DNA of 64,000 bases from an archaeon (GTDB lineage: Archaea; Thermoproteota; Nitrososphaeria; Nitrososphaerales; CADDZS01). Below the pieces are notes generated by a model, which was not told the DNA's origin, ran no database searches, and worked only from the letters and a program-made list of their open reading frames with translations. The translations under genes and the position numbers were made by a program. The stretch covers positions 62,001 through 126,000 of the forward strand of contig JARCRS010000031.1 in the NCBI GenBank assembly GCA_029850555.1. Direction: 5' to 3'. How positions within the stretch are numbered: the first letter of the stretch is position 1; each line of letters starts with the position of its first letter. This document shows, piece after piece, positions 43,901-52,439 of the stretch.

Positions 43901-45280
43901 ATGTCACAACAAGCAAATTATCGCAAATTGTTCGGTACCAACGGGATCAGGGGTATCCCAGGTAAAGATCTCACGCTCGAATTCGTCACGGAGATGGCTC
44001 AATCTATCGGTTCCTATTTTTCAGGGACGCAACCGATACTAATAGGAAGAGATGTCAGGAATTCCAGTCCGGCGCTTTCAAAAGCAGTTCTTGCAGGCGT
44101 TCTTTCTTCCGGGTCAAATGCAGAAGAAGCAGAGATCGCACCGACTCCTGCCCACCAGTTCGCAGTAAGAACTCTTGGATACGGTGGAGGCATCATCGTA
44201 ACCGCCTCCCACAACCCCTCACAATATAATGGAATGAAAGTTCTCGGGAAAGATGGGGTGGAAATCAGTCGCGAAAATGAGAGAGAGATTGAACTAATTT
44301 ACCACGAAAAGAAGTACAAGAAGGCAGACTGGAAATCCATCGGGAGATGTGGGAAAGAGACACGAGTCGTTGAAAACTACATCAAAGGAATCATGTCGCA
44401 AGTTGACGCGGGAAAAATTAACGAATCCAAACCAACCGTGGTGATGGATATCGGGAATGGCGCCCAAGCTGTTGCCGCTCCTTATCTTGGCGAAAGGCTG
44501 GGATGCAAAATTATAACGATTAACGGGCAAGCTGACGGTAATTTCCCGGGCAGAGGCCCAGAACCAACTCCTGCGAACCTGAATGATCTTTGTGAAGCTG
44601 TAAAAGTCTATCACGCCGCATTTGGAGTAGCCTATGACGGCGATGGTGATAGGAGCCTATTTTGTGATGAAAATGGAGAGATATACTGGGGAGATAGAAC
44701 TGGCTCTTTGCTCGTCGATTTCCTTCTAGAAAAACACAGGGGAGGTCCTGTCGTTACGACAGTGAGCACTTCGCAGCTTGTCGGTATCATCGCGGAAAAA
44801 CACAATGCCAAGGTGATATGGACTACCGTGGGCGCAGTCGATGTTTCACGAGCAATGGTGAATAGTCAAGCTCCTCTCGGTTTGGAGGAAAATGGCGGAT
44901 TCTTCTATGGCCCGCATATTCCAGTAAGGGACGGAGCTATGACAACTGCATTGATCTTGGAAGCTCTTGCGAGTAGAAAAATGAGCTTCTCAAAAGCAAT
45001 TGGCTCCCTTCCCATGTTCTTTCAAAAGAAGGCGAAATATGAATGTCCTAACGAAAAAAAGAGTGCAGTAATGAAATATTTGGAAGCAAAGAACAAGGAA
45101 GGAAAAATAGACCGAACAGACGGCCTAAAAATCTGGCTCGATGATCATACTTGGATCTTGCTTAGACCTAGCGGGACAGAACCTCTTATTCGGGTATACG
45201 CGGAATCGGATGATCAAGAAAAGTTAGACTCTACATACGAGACGTTCCAACTTTTGGTCAAAGAGGCAATCGCTTCTTAG
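43901..45280 (+). CDS. glmM: Phosphoglucosamine/phosphomanno-mutase, first copy
   Basis: Alpha-D-phosphohexomutase of 459 residues interconverting 1- and 6-phosphates of glucosamine, mannose or glucose. Active-site phosphoserine in IVTASHNPSQYNGMKV near residues 101-116; metal loop YDGDGDRSLF near 246-255; sugar-binding GLEENGGFFYG near 325-335; phosphate-binding RPSGTEPLIRVYAE near 422-435. ATG start after a repeat-containing gap with A/T-rich, TATA-like ATAATAAACG near 43851-43860. The archaeal GlmM-type is the best guess; substrate cannot be fixed by eye. A second paralog lies 1 kb away on the other strand. Confidence 0.88.
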   Translation: MSQQANYRKLFGTNGIRGIPGKDLTLEFVTEMAQSIGSYFSGTQPILIGRDVRNSSPALSKAVLAGVLSSGSNAEEAEIAPTPAHQFAVRTLGYGGGIIVTASHNPSQYNGMKVLGKDGVEISRENEREIELIYHEKKYKKADWKSIGRCGKETRVVENYIKGIMSQVDAGKINESKPTVVMDIGNGAQAVAAPYLGERLGCKIITINGQADGNFPGRGPEPTPANLNDLCEAVKVYHAAFGVAYDGDGDRSLFCDENGEIYWGDRTGSLLVDFLLEKHRGGPVVTTVSTSQLVGIIAEKHNAKVIWTTVGAVDVSRAMVNSQAPLGLEENGGFFYGPHIPVRDGAMTTALILEALASRKMSFSKAIGSLPMFFQKKAKYECPNEKKSAVMKYLEAKNKEGKIDRTDGLKIWLDDHTWILLRPSGTEPLIRVYAESDDQEKLDSTYETFQLLVKEAIAS

Positions 45281-45281
45281 C

Positions 45282-46277
45282 TTATTGATTATGAATCCAT
45301 CCTTTTCTCGGAATCTTTCTGGATCTGAAGTAGACTGCTGGACCTCGTAGATTCTTTGCTTTTGAAGTTCTTCCTATCGGGATCACACCAAGGCCCCGCA
45401 GCAAGTTCACATATTTTGATTTGAAAGTCATTACGAGCTCATACTCCTCTCCTCCGAAGAGCACCAAATCATTTTCATTCAATTTGTTCAAATTGGCAAA
45501 ATTTTGAACTCCTTCCGCAGTTGGAAGCAAATCTAGATTCACATCGACGCTGCTTGATTCTGCGATATGATATAGCGACAAAGCTAATCCGTCTGACGAA
45601 TCTATACAGCTCGTTAGATATTTTGCTATTCGAAGACCAAGAGCTAAACGTGCATTTGGCTCAAGAACACTTTGTTTCGCTTTGCTTCGGAAGGACTTGT
45701 CTGAGTAGCATGCCTTACCTAACAAAATAGCAAGTCCTGAGCTTTGCAGACCAAACTTGCCACTGACCCCTATGACTTCTCCAGGTTTAGATCCTCGTCT
45801 TTTTACTATTGAATTTGCAAATCCAAAAACTGCGACGTTCATCACAAGTCCGTCTTTTGACCCGCTTGTGTCACCCGCCAGGATTTTTACGCCATACCTT
45901 CTACTTGCATAGTCAAAGCCTTGTGCCATAGATTTGATGAAATCAAAAGTCGCTTTGCTCTTCGGAATCGCAATTGAGATGATGCAAAAAGATGGCCTAA
46001 CCCCTTTTGCCGCAAAATCGCTTATGGCTGCAGTAATTGCCTTTGATGCAATTTGTCGCGGACTCATTTGACTGGGGGCATCGGTTTCAGCAACAAGTAT
46101 TTCCGATTTCGATACGACAAAACGTTTCTTTTTCACATTTCGAAACCAAGAAACATCATCAGAGAACGGATCAAAGGATCCGGGCGCTCCTCTGTGTTTC
46201 CCGTGCGAAAGAACTCTCCAGATGAGCTGTATTGTTTCTTCTTCATTTAGAGTACGTTTGTAGCGCAGGGAAGGCAA
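45282..46277 (-). CDS. thiL: Thiamine-monophosphate kinase
   Basis: ATP-dependent conversion of thiamine monophosphate to diphosphate. The 331-residue protein has the PurM/ThiL fold: VAETDAPSQMSPRQIASKAI near residues 63-82, LAGDTSGSKDGLVMNV near 138-153, DSSDGLALSLYHIAE near 233-247 and the nucleotide-binding FGGEEYELVMTF near 279-290. The normal N-terminal DDAA motif appears as FSDDVSWFR. Ends one base from the first phosphohexomutase stop (convergent). Upstream phosphohexomutase copy 2 lies 31 bases away in the same direction. Confidence 0.87.
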   Translation of the reverse strand: MPSLRYKRTLNEEETIQLIWRVLSHGKHRGAPGSFDPFSDDVSWFRNVKKKRFVVSKSEILVAETDAPSQMSPRQIASKAITAAISDFAAKGVRPSFCIISIAIPKSKATFDFIKSMAQGFDYASRRYGVKILAGDTSGSKDGLVMNVAVFGFANSIVKRRGSKPGEVIGVSGKFGLQSSGLAILLGKACYSDKSFRSKAKQSVLEPNARLALGLRIAKYLTSCIDSSDGLALSLYHIAESSSVDVNLDLLPTAEGVQNFANLNKLNENDLVLFGGEEYELVMTFKSKYVNLLRGLGVIPIGRTSKAKNLRGPAVYFRSRKIPRKGWIHNQ

Positions 46278-46308
46278 ATGAAATTGTCCCTATCTATACT
46301 TCACAAAC

Positions 46309-47631
46309 TCAAGTCTTACTGATCTCACGAGCTATTTGGTTGATTTTGGATGTAAAATCCCTGACAAGCTCGGCAGACTTTGACTCGCTGTTTGATTCTG
46401 CAGAGATCCGAATTACGTTCTCGGTGTTCGAGCCCCTGATCAATACCCAGGATTTGTCGCTCATTCTGACTTTAACGCCATCTGTAAGATCAACATCTTT
46501 CTCGGTATTAGACAAGGTTTCAAGTATTTTTGGAGCAAGATTTGTGTCGATCTCGAGCTTTGCACGATCCTGGTAGTACTTCTTGAAGTTTGAAGTAATG
46601 GCCGAAAGCGAACCCTCTGATTTTATCATCCGGGTAATCAGAGTAGAGGCATGAACACCATCACGGCACATGACGAATGCAGGCTCGATGTATCCACCAG
46701 AACTACCTTCGCCACCAGCGCCACAGTTATTTTCGATAATCTTTCTTACAACATTCCCTTCGCCGACTTTAGAGTAGACCATTTTGCCATTGTATTCTCT
46801 CACAAGATCTTCCGCGGCAAGGCTAGTATCAACGCTTACTGCAACACTTCTGTTTCGACTGTTTTCCAGGAAATATCTAAGGCAGATTAGAAGGGTAGCA
46901 TCTCCTGACATCTTGTTTCCATTTTGGTCTACTATGACTAATCTATCAGCATCGCAATCGTAGGCAAAGCCCACGTCACATTCTTCATTCTTGACCACAC
47001 TCGAAAGCCCGGTGAGGGGGTCTGCAGTCGGGTCCATGATTCTAGGAAAAATTCCAGGAGAGTCGTGCAAGGTATGAACTTCACAACCCTGGTATGCAAT
47101 TATCGAGGTGATGAAAAGGGAACCAACACCTCCGGCTAGATCCAAAGCTACTTTGATTCCAGAGGCAGTTTTGAAGCTAGCCTTCGCCTGTAGAATATCA
47201 ATGTAGAGAGCTTTTCTTCGAAAGACTTTGCCTTGTCGAAGATTCGACGTTGGCGACTCCCTTCTGATAGAATCAAGCTCATTTTCGAATACTCCTCTGC
47301 CCCCCTTCACAACGAACTTGATTCCATTCCATTTCGGCGGATTGTGAGAAGCAGTTATGATTATACCACCGTCCAAGTTTCGGACTGACACTTCTTTGAA
47401 GACGCTTGGAGTGGACGAGAATCCAAGGTCGTAGACAGTGCACCCTGCTTGGACGAGTCCCGAGCTCACTGCTGCCTTGAGCGCTGTAGAGGTCGTCCTA
47501 GTGTCGCAGCCTAAGGCAACCGTTCCCGACTTTATGAAAGTCCCGAATCTTATTCCGATTGATTCGACCAAAGAGGCATCTAGATCTTGATTCATTATGC
47601 CTCTTATGCCGGAGACCGAAACGATTGGCAT
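46309..47631 (-). CDS. Phosphoglucosamine/phosphomanno-mutase, second copy
   Basis: Phosphohexomutase of 440 residues. Active-site serine in IITASHNPPKWNGIKFV near residues 90-106, metal loop AYDCDADRLVIVDQNG near 224-239, sugar-binding GGEGSSGGYIEP near 305-316, and phosphate-binding IRGSNTENVIRISAES near 402-417. The last motif has RGSNTEN where most family members have RPSGTEP, hinting at a different substrate from the other copy. The ATG start lies 78 bases from the divergent tRNA-Thr gene. Confidence 0.85.
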   Translation of the reverse strand: MPIVSVSGIRGIMNQDLDASLVESIGIRFGTFIKSGTVALGCDTRTTSTALKAAVSSGLVQAGCTVYDLGFSSTPSVFKEVSVRNLDGGIIITASHNPPKWNGIKFVVKGGRGVFENELDSIRRESPTSNLRQGKVFRRKALYIDILQAKASFKTASGIKVALDLAGGVGSLFITSIIAYQGCEVHTLHDSPGIFPRIMDPTADPLTGLSSVVKNEECDVGFAYDCDADRLVIVDQNGNKMSGDATLLICLRYFLENSRNRSVAVSVDTSLAAEDLVREYNGKMVYSKVGEGNVVRKIIENNCGAGGEGSSGGYIEPAFVMCRDGVHASTLITRMIKSEGSLSAITSNFKKYYQDRAKLEIDTNLAPKILETLSNTEKDVDLTDGVKVRMSDKSWVLIRGSNTENVIRISAESNSESKSAELVRDFTSKINQIAREISKT

Positions 47632-47660
47632 CTAGAGCACTCTGATCGCATTTTGCCTAG

Positions 47661-47676
47661 AGGATATTTATTATAT
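47661..47676 (+). promoter_or_regulatory. TATA-like box for tRNA-Thr
   Basis: GATATTTATTATATC lies about 35-48 bases before the tRNA 5' end, a fitting archaeal promoter position. It is the most A/T-rich stretch between the two divergent transcripts. Confidence 0.4.
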
Positions 47677-47709
47677 CGGGCAAGTTCTTCGCTGGTTAAA
47701 CGTCTGAGT

Positions 47710-47829
47710 GCCTCGGTAGCTCAGCCTGGTCAGAGCGATTGCCTCGTATCCAATTTCTCTTCAATTCAAGAAGAGACTTTGAAGGAAAGAGAGAGCAATA
47801 GGTCGCGGGCTCGAATCCCGCCCGAGGCT
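47710..47829 (+). tRNA. tRNA-Thr(CGT) with canonical intron
   Basis: Acceptor GCCTCGG (47710-47716) pairs with CCGAGGC (47822-47828), discriminator T73, as expected for archaeal tRNA-Thr; CCA is not encoded. D arm GCTC/GAGC; anticodon stem ATTGC (47738-47742) with GCAAT (47795-47799). Loop C32 T33 then CGT at 47745-47747 and A37. A 45-nt intron at 47749-47793 follows position 37, the canonical archaeal site. T arm GCGGG/CCCGC. With A37 and a Thr anticodon this tRNA should be a substrate for t6A modification by Sua5/KEOPS. Confidence 0.93.
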
Positions 47830-48392
47830 CATCTCAATAAAAAAAAGGTAAAATTTTGGACTGGCCGGCTCATGTTTTTTTCAAGCAGTCTCAAGTTTGG
47901 GCAGGAGGCCCTTGCCAAGCGTTGGTATGATAGGATTTCCAAGACGTTTGGGTTTTTCGATATTGCCGTTAATTTCCTTTTCTTCCCCTTCCTCCATTCT
48001 CTAGCCTTTCTTGGCCTCTTCTTTCATAACGCCGTGCGATGTACCTAACAAACATCTGTAGTAGGCTCGTTCAACTATTTTTTCTCAACTACGAATAGAA
48101 TATTCCAAAGCAATTTCTTCTTCTGTTGTATCTTCCCACATTTTCAGAAAATTTGCCTTTTCATCTGACTGGAAATCCGCAATTGGGAAAAGAGATACCA
48201 AGAGTGAGCGGCTCCCTTAGGACCGGTTAGTTCTCTTCCATTTTCTTCGCATGTCACCATGCAATGCTCTACGATGAGCTTTCGTCTGCCGTTGTTTTAG
48301 GGTCTTTTTTGATACCATAAACTATTCTTCCTAAAGGTGTATGCCTTTAGATTTTGCTCTCTTTGACAACTCCGATGTGTTCGGAAGGAATA
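47830..48392. other. Intergenic region after tRNA-Thr
   Basis: About 560 bases. It starts with an A-run then T/C-rich sequence. A long frame crossing from 47587 to 48048 overlaps the tRNA and lacks family features, so I regard it as spurious. A T-rich run (GGTCTTTTTTGATA) near 48300-48315 could act as a terminator. No RNA or coding gene recognised. Confidence 0.45.
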
Positions 48393-48878
48393 TCAGTTTG
48401 CAATTATAGTCGCAACCGTTTCAGATCCGTCTCCGAGCACCAAGAGTATTGAATAAGAATAGCCAGGGAACGTAAGAAACGAAGTTGTTACGACGAAAAG
48501 TACTGTTTGCTCTGGAAGCAGACTAAGGCTCCCGTTTGCAGCATCGCAAGGACAGCCGAAGCTGACCTGTTCAGAAGAAATCCCGGTTTGAGCAAATTCA
48601 TACTTGGTTTGATTAGCAAGCGTTACGTACACTCTCTCGGCGCCGTTAAGAGTTATCTCTTGCTTACCTAGATTAAGAACGTAGAATTTTATTGAGTTAC
48701 CACTTGCGCTTCCTGTCGGAATCTCGAGAATCGAGAAATTGCTTGGTGTCTGTTGGAGGTTTACTGTGGAAGTCATTGCGTAAGTGTAGACCATGCTCCC
48801 GCCAGCGACGGCCAAAGTAATCAATAAGACGGTGGCTATAACAGAGCTAACTCCTCTTTTCGTTTTTGTCGATTTCAA
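48393..48878 (-). CDS. Archaeal type IV pilin-like protein
   Basis: 161-residue exported subunit. The N-terminus has a short basic leader and class III signal peptide: KTKRGVSSVIATVLLITLAVAGG, of which residues 7-28 form the hydrophobic polymerisation helix; processing would be just before the GVSS stretch. The rest is beta-rich, Ser/Asn/Thr-containing, with one CPC motif (GCPCDAANG near 106-114). This is the archaellin/pilin N-terminal domain type (pilin, DUF1628-like). Likely forms an adhesion or surface filament. Monocistronic; no pilus assembly genes nearby. Confidence 0.82.
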   Translation of the reverse strand: MKSTKTKRGVSSVIATVLLITLAVAGGSMVYTYAMTSTVNLQQTPSNFSILEIPTGSASGNSIKFYVLNLGKQEITLNGAERVYVTLANQTKYEFAQTGISSEQVSFGCPCDAANGSLSLLPEQTVLFVVTTSFLTFPGYSYSILLVLGDGSETVATIIAN

Positions 48879-48984
48879 GAAAGGGCTCTAAGTGAAGATA
48901 CCATAACAGAGCCTCTTTTGGCGCTTCAGGATATTTCAAAAGGGGAAAGAAATTGGATAAAGTATCTCGGATTCAAAATGAAAT

Positions 48985-49476
48985 CTAGAGATAGCGTCTA
49001 ACCTCATCGACATGCCCATCGACCTGGACACGTCGAATTGCCTTCTTGATCTTCCCGCTCTTATCGATGATAAAGGTGGATCGCTCTATTCCCCAGTATT
49101 TCTTCCCGTAATTATTCTTGAGTTTGTACACCCCGTACCCCTTTGAAACCTTACCATCAATGTCAGCAAGAAGCGGGAAATTCAATGAGTATTTAGCTCG
49201 GAATTTGCTATGAGACTCTGCATCATCCATGCTGACTCCCAAAACCTGAACTCCAGACTTGTTTAAGGAGGAGAGATTATCTCTGAAAGAACAGGCCTCT
49301 TTAGTGCAACCTGGCGTATCGTCTTTTGGATAAAAATAGAGTACGACCTGCTTTTGTCCCTTGAAATTTGACAGAGAATAGACTTTGCCATCGTCCCCCT
49401 TTAGCTTGAAATCGGGGGCGATCTCACCGTCGGTGACTTTTTCTTCCCCTGCTAGTTCTTCTTTGCTTGCTGGCAT
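48985..49476 (-). CDS. bcp: Thiol peroxidase, BCP/PrxQ type
   Basis: Reduces hydroperoxides. 163 residues with the thioredoxin fold: [19 protein letters not shown] near 20-38, then [20 protein letters not shown] at 47-66. The peroxidatic cysteine is C57 and the probable resolving cysteine C62, five residues later, as in typical BCP enzymes. [20 protein letters not shown] near the C-terminus is also conserved. ATG start; a lysine/glutamate-rich N-terminal extension of about 15 residues. Monocistronic. Confidence 0.93.
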   Translation of the reverse strand: MPASKEELAGEEKVTDGEIAPDFKLKGDDGKVYSLSNFKGQKQVVLYFYPKDDTPGCTKEACSFRDNLSSLNKSGVQVLGVSMDDAESHSKFRAKYSLNFPLLADIDGKVSKGYGVYKLKNNYGKKYWGIERSTFIIDKSGKIKKAIRRVQVDGHVDEVRRYL

Positions 49477-49564
49477 GAGCGTAATGTAAATCTGACATAC
49501 TTATTGCATTTACTCTGCTACTTTCCATCATACTCAAGAAATTAAATGACAAAAATTGGTTACG

Positions 49565-49678
49565 ATGTTGCTCGAGCTTGATCACGCCAAAACGTGGTTT
49601 GGTAGATATGAAGAGAAAAATAGCGCTAAGTTTAGGAAAGCGCGACAAAATTTAGAAGCTGATTTCCAGAAATATTGA
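49565..49678 (+). CDS. Possible 37-residue helical microprotein
   Basis: ATG frame coding a strongly amphipathic, charged helix (LDHAKTWFGRYEEKNSAKFR then KARQNLEADFQKY). A TATA-like AATTAAATG lies about 25 bases upstream. There is no overlapping gene on this strand, and the end is about 50 bases before tRNA-Leu. No homology can be judged; chance frames of this length are common, so this is only a candidate. Confidence 0.3.
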   Translation: MLLELDHAKTWFGRYEEKNSAKFRKARQNLEADFQKY

Positions 49679-49729
49679 TCGCAAAGTGGAAAGCTTAAGA
49701 AAGCAGGCAAGGGGTAACAATTTGAAATC

Positions 49730-49912
49730 GCGGGGGTCGCCCAGCCTGGTCAAAGGCGCAGGTAGATTGCTACGCTACCTCGACTCTTAGTTCGAAGAAG
49801 CATGTCGGTCTTGCGATACTGAGGACCAGTTGGTCGCGGTTTGAGTTCGCGGCTAATCGGTGCAGAGCTCCTGTCCCTTAGGGGTTCGTGGGTTCAAATC
49901 CCACCTCCCGCA
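49730..49912 (+). tRNA. tRNA-Leu(GAG) with two long inferred introns
   Basis: Acceptor GCGGGGG (49730-49736) pairs with CTCCCGC (49905-49911), A73 at 49912, and CCA is encoded at 49913-49915. D arm, T arm (49888-49904) and a class II variable arm (49874-49887) are clear. The anticodon loop is best read as CTGAGGA at 49819-49825, anticodon GAG at 49821-49823, with stem CAGG+A (49759-49762 and 49818) and TCCTG (49869-49873). This requires introns at about 49763-49817 (55 nt) and 49826-49868 (43 nt), leaving 85 nt. Alternative anticodons (for example TAG at 49788-49790) would lack G37. The 3' end is partly duplicated at 52410-52427. Confidence 0.75.
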
Positions 49913-49914
49913 CC
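49897..49914 (+). repeat. tRNA 3'-end copy, possible attL
   Basis: The last 18 bases of tRNA-Leu(GAG) with the first two bases of CCA. An 18-base copy with one mismatch occurs at 52410-52427. tRNA 3' ends are standard targets of archaeal tyrosine integrases, so the two may bound an integrated element. No integrase is present between them, so the element, if real, is decayed. Confidence 0.4.
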
Positions 49915-50095
49915 AATGTCTTCCAATTTACTGTAGCGTTTTGGGATGAACTTCTCTATTCATAGGCTAGGCGCTCAATAAGTTTCGAATTAGAAATCAG
50001 GAAAATTCTGCCTGAACATTCGATCACGGCCATAATCTTAATCCGTTCCATATACATGATTGAGAACTAGATACACGTGTTATACTATTGATTTT

Positions 50096-50962
50096 ATGTT
50101 AAAGAGAACATTTTTGCTTGCAGTCTTCGCCGTTCTTCTAGTGCTTCCTTTCTCAGGGTTCCTGTTTTTTTCGACTAGTTATTCGGTACCGCTAGGAACT
50201 GCCTCTAGTTTCGCGGTACTTGCTGGATCAACTGTCACCAACACCGGTTCTTCGACAGTTGTTGGGAGCGTCGGCGTATATGCTGGTACCTCCGTGACTG
50301 GCTTTCCCCCAGGAGTAGTGACAGGTGGAACGATACACCAGGCCGATGCTACCGCAAAGCAGGCCCAGAGTGATAACACTGCTGCGTACCTTAGTTTGAA
50401 AGGCCAGTCCTGTCCTGCTACCAATGTCCTCACTGGCAAAGATCTGGGTGGACTAACGCTTACTGCAGGAGTCTATTGTTTTACTTCATCGGCTCAGCTG
50501 ACGGGGACTCTCACTCTCAACGCGCAGGGTGATCCGAATGCGCTTTTTATTTTCCAGATAGCGAGCACACTCACTACCGCGAGCGGCTCTTCCGTTGTAG
50601 TTACAAATGGCGGCAACAAGTGTAACGCGTTTTGGCAAGTGGGCAGCTCCGCGACTCTTGGCACGACTACGGCGTTCGCAGGAAGTATCCTCGCGCTAGC
50701 AAGCATCACATTAAACCATGGTGCAAGCGTGTCAGGAAGAGTCCTAGCACAAACTGGGGCTGTGACAATGGATACCAACCACGTTGACTCCTCAATGTGT
50801 TCGACCGGGACAACATCCACTTCAACAACCACGCCATCTACTACCTCCACATCATCTTCTTCCACAACATCTACTAGCGTGAATACTCAAGTGAGCACAA
50901 CTTGTGTTACCAGCGCAATCTCAAGCGCTAAATTTTCTTCCTCATCATCTTCCACTTCATGA
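50096..50962 (+). CDS. Exported DUF3494 (ice-binding-like) protein
   Basis: Start taken as ATG 50096, giving a signal peptide (LLAVFAVLLVLPFSGFLFF, residues 6-24). The body (about 30-225) matches the DUF3494 family: ASSFAVLAGSTVTNTGSSTVVG, then SVGVYAGTSVTGFPPG, then LTAGVYCFTSSAQLTGTLTL, AFWQVGSSATLGTTTAFAGS and ILALASITLNHGASVSGRVL. DUF3494 proteins form a beta-helix; some bind ice, others are adhesins, so ice binding cannot be claimed. A Ser/Thr-rich linker of about 60 residues ends the protein, probably a glycosylated stalk. Lies within the possible island. Confidence 0.88.
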   Translation: MLKRTFLLAVFAVLLVLPFSGFLFFSTSYSVPLGTASSFAVLAGSTVTNTGSSTVVGSVGVYAGTSVTGFPPGVVTGGTIHQADATAKQAQSDNTAAYLSLKGQSCPATNVLTGKDLGGLTLTAGVYCFTSSAQLTGTLTLNAQGDPNALFIFQIASTLTTASGSSVVVTNGGNKCNAFWQVGSSATLGTTTAFAGSILALASITLNHGASVSGRVLAQTGAVTMDTNHVDSSMCSTGTTSTSTTTPSTTSTSSSSTTSTSVNTQVSTTCVTSAISSAKFSSSSSSTS

Positions 50963-51533
50963 TGTATTGATGTCTGAACCTTTTGCAAAGAAACGAACAA
51001 CCCTGCTGGGTCAGCGGACTAATGGTGGAGAAATGAGTACGTCAGATTGGAACTCCAATTCACACGTTTAAAGAAACAAGCCCTTCGCAGAAGTGAACTA
51101 ATCGTCATCCCTGATAGGTTAGGGTCAAGGGCAATGATCGCAAGCTGCATCTTCAAAAAAGAATCGTAAGATCTTTGCGATTAGATAGTGTGTTGCAGGT
51201 TGCAGCCAAGATCGCTGAAATTACTTTGGGCCATAACTAGTCTTCGGCATTCGTCTCCTGCAGCGGCGACAGCACTACTGAAAAAAAAGCAAGCGCGATT
51301 GAGAGCACTATTTTTGGTACTTCAATCTACTCTTTTTTCCTCAAACAAGACAGACCTATTCTTTTGAACCAAATAATGATATGCTTAGCTCTTTGATGTC
51401 AAAATCTTCAATCGGCAGGGACAACACGGATAACCTGAATAAAGTCAGATATGGTTTAAATTAATCTTAATTTGATTTCAGCAAGAATTGATCATCATAA
51501 TTTAATGAGTTAAAAGCAAAATAAGATTTTGAA
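50963..51533. other. Intergenic region with no recognised gene
   Basis: About 570 bases between the DUF3494 gene and the next exported protein. Scattered short frames only. A/T-rich, TATA-like sequence occurs near 51470-51500 (TTAATCTTAATTTG) and could drive the downstream gene. No tRNA-like or repeat structure was seen. Confidence 0.5.
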
Positions 51534-52148
51534 TTGCGCAAGAGCATCGTTCGGCGCTATCGGGCCTATTTCGTCTTGATCATGGCAGTCCTCATGGCGG
51601 CTCTTGCGCTGCACTATTCGTACAGTGCGCTCATTAGTACTTCCGATTCCACCGATGTTTCATCTAATTTGTCGCAAATTATTATAGCTGCAAATACTCC
51701 CGTTTCACTGTATAACATTCCTCATTACTGCGGGACCCCGCAGACCTGTGGTGAATATCATTGGCACCTGCACCTAGACATCTTTGTGAACAACACAGCC
51801 TATGTTGTCATACCCTCAAACTTGGGTCATATCAACAACTCAGAGTACAATCTTTACGCGATTCATACACACGATTATTCAGGAATAATACACATAGAAT
51901 GCTGTACGCCTAAAGTAAATCAAACATTCACGCTTGGACAAATATTCGAAATATGGGGCTATCCCATCCTAGATAATCAGGATTGTCTGACCTATCACGG
52001 GGTTCCTGTCTCTGTGTACGTGGACGGACGACAAGTTCAGGGCGACTTTGCAAGTATTCCATTAACCAATCACCTGGAAGTAGTTATTTTGATTGGGAGT
52101 TCGCATCCTACTATTCCTTCAAGCTACACGTTTCCAAATGGGTTCTAG
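51534..52148 (+). CDS. Exported histidine-rich hypothetical protein
   Basis: 204 residues with one N-terminal hydrophobic segment (VLIMAVLMAALALHYSYS, about residues 14-32), a signal peptide or anchor. The body has two histidine/cysteine clusters: HYCGTPQTCGEYHWHLHLDIFVN near 65-88 and AIHTHDYSGIIHIECCTP near 111-128, then FTLGQIFEIWGYP. The His pattern suggests metal binding outside the membrane. I recall similar proteins of unknown function in archaea and bacteria but cannot name a family. TTG start; monocistronic within the possible island. Confidence 0.65.
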   Translation: MRKSIVRRYRAYFVLIMAVLMAALALHYSYSALISTSDSTDVSSNLSQIIIAANTPVSLYNIPHYCGTPQTCGEYHWHLHLDIFVNNTAYVVIPSNLGHINNSEYNLYAIHTHDYSGIIHIECCTPKVNQTFTLGQIFEIWGYPILDNQDCLTYHGVPVSVYVDGRQVQGDFASIPLTNHLEVVILIGSSHPTIPSSYTFPNGF

Positions 52149-52397
52149 CAAGTGGATCAAAACAGATCATCTTCAGGCGATGCTTCGCGCACTGCGCTCT
52201 CCTTCTAGAGTCATTTGATGAATGGCTTTCTCATCGGATTTAGCACCTTATCATACCTAGTTTGCATCCAGGTGTAGCGATGAAGATTTTCCTTCCTCAG
52301 GAAAGCGAAGGAAGCGTACTAGGAGCTAGAAAAAGCAACGGAAATGGCTGGATAAAGCAACGCCCGTGCTTCGTCATGTAAGAAGTTTGAGCACGAC
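52149..52397. other. Intergenic tract ending at palindrome and tRNA fragment
   Basis: About 250 bases without a convincing gene. It ends at a perfect inverted repeat GCACGAC-TT-GTCGTGC (52391-52406) that abuts the tRNA 3'-end copy. The hairpin could be a recombinase-binding or terminator structure. Confidence 0.4.
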
Positions 52398-52409
52398 TTG
52401 TCGTGCTGG

Positions 52410-52427
52410 AATCCCACCTCTCGCACC
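52410..52427 (+). repeat. tRNA-Leu 3'-end fragment, possible attR
   Basis: Eighteen bases matching the 3' end of tRNA-Leu(GAG) with one mismatch (C to T), including T-arm and acceptor sequence and two CCA bases. Upstream bases resemble the T arm only loosely, so this is a fragment and not a second tRNA gene. Confidence 0.45.
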
Positions 52428-52439
52428 GAAGTTTTTCAC

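Noticed and set aside
47587-48048. Long plus-strand frame over the tRNA-Thr region
   Set aside because: It runs through the tRNA and its intron, has no family-like segments and is rich in Ser, Arg and Phe in the manner of chance frames.
49477-49729. Additional conserved gene between the peroxiredoxin and tRNA-Leu
   Set aside because: Apart from the 37-codon candidate, frames are too short and lack motifs.
50096-50962. Claim that the DUF3494 protein is an antifreeze protein
   Set aside because: The fold family includes adhesins and other surface proteins; nothing in the sequence or context shows ice binding.
52380-52430. Second complete tRNA gene
   Set aside because: Only the 3' end matches; no D arm or anticodon arm can be formed upstream.
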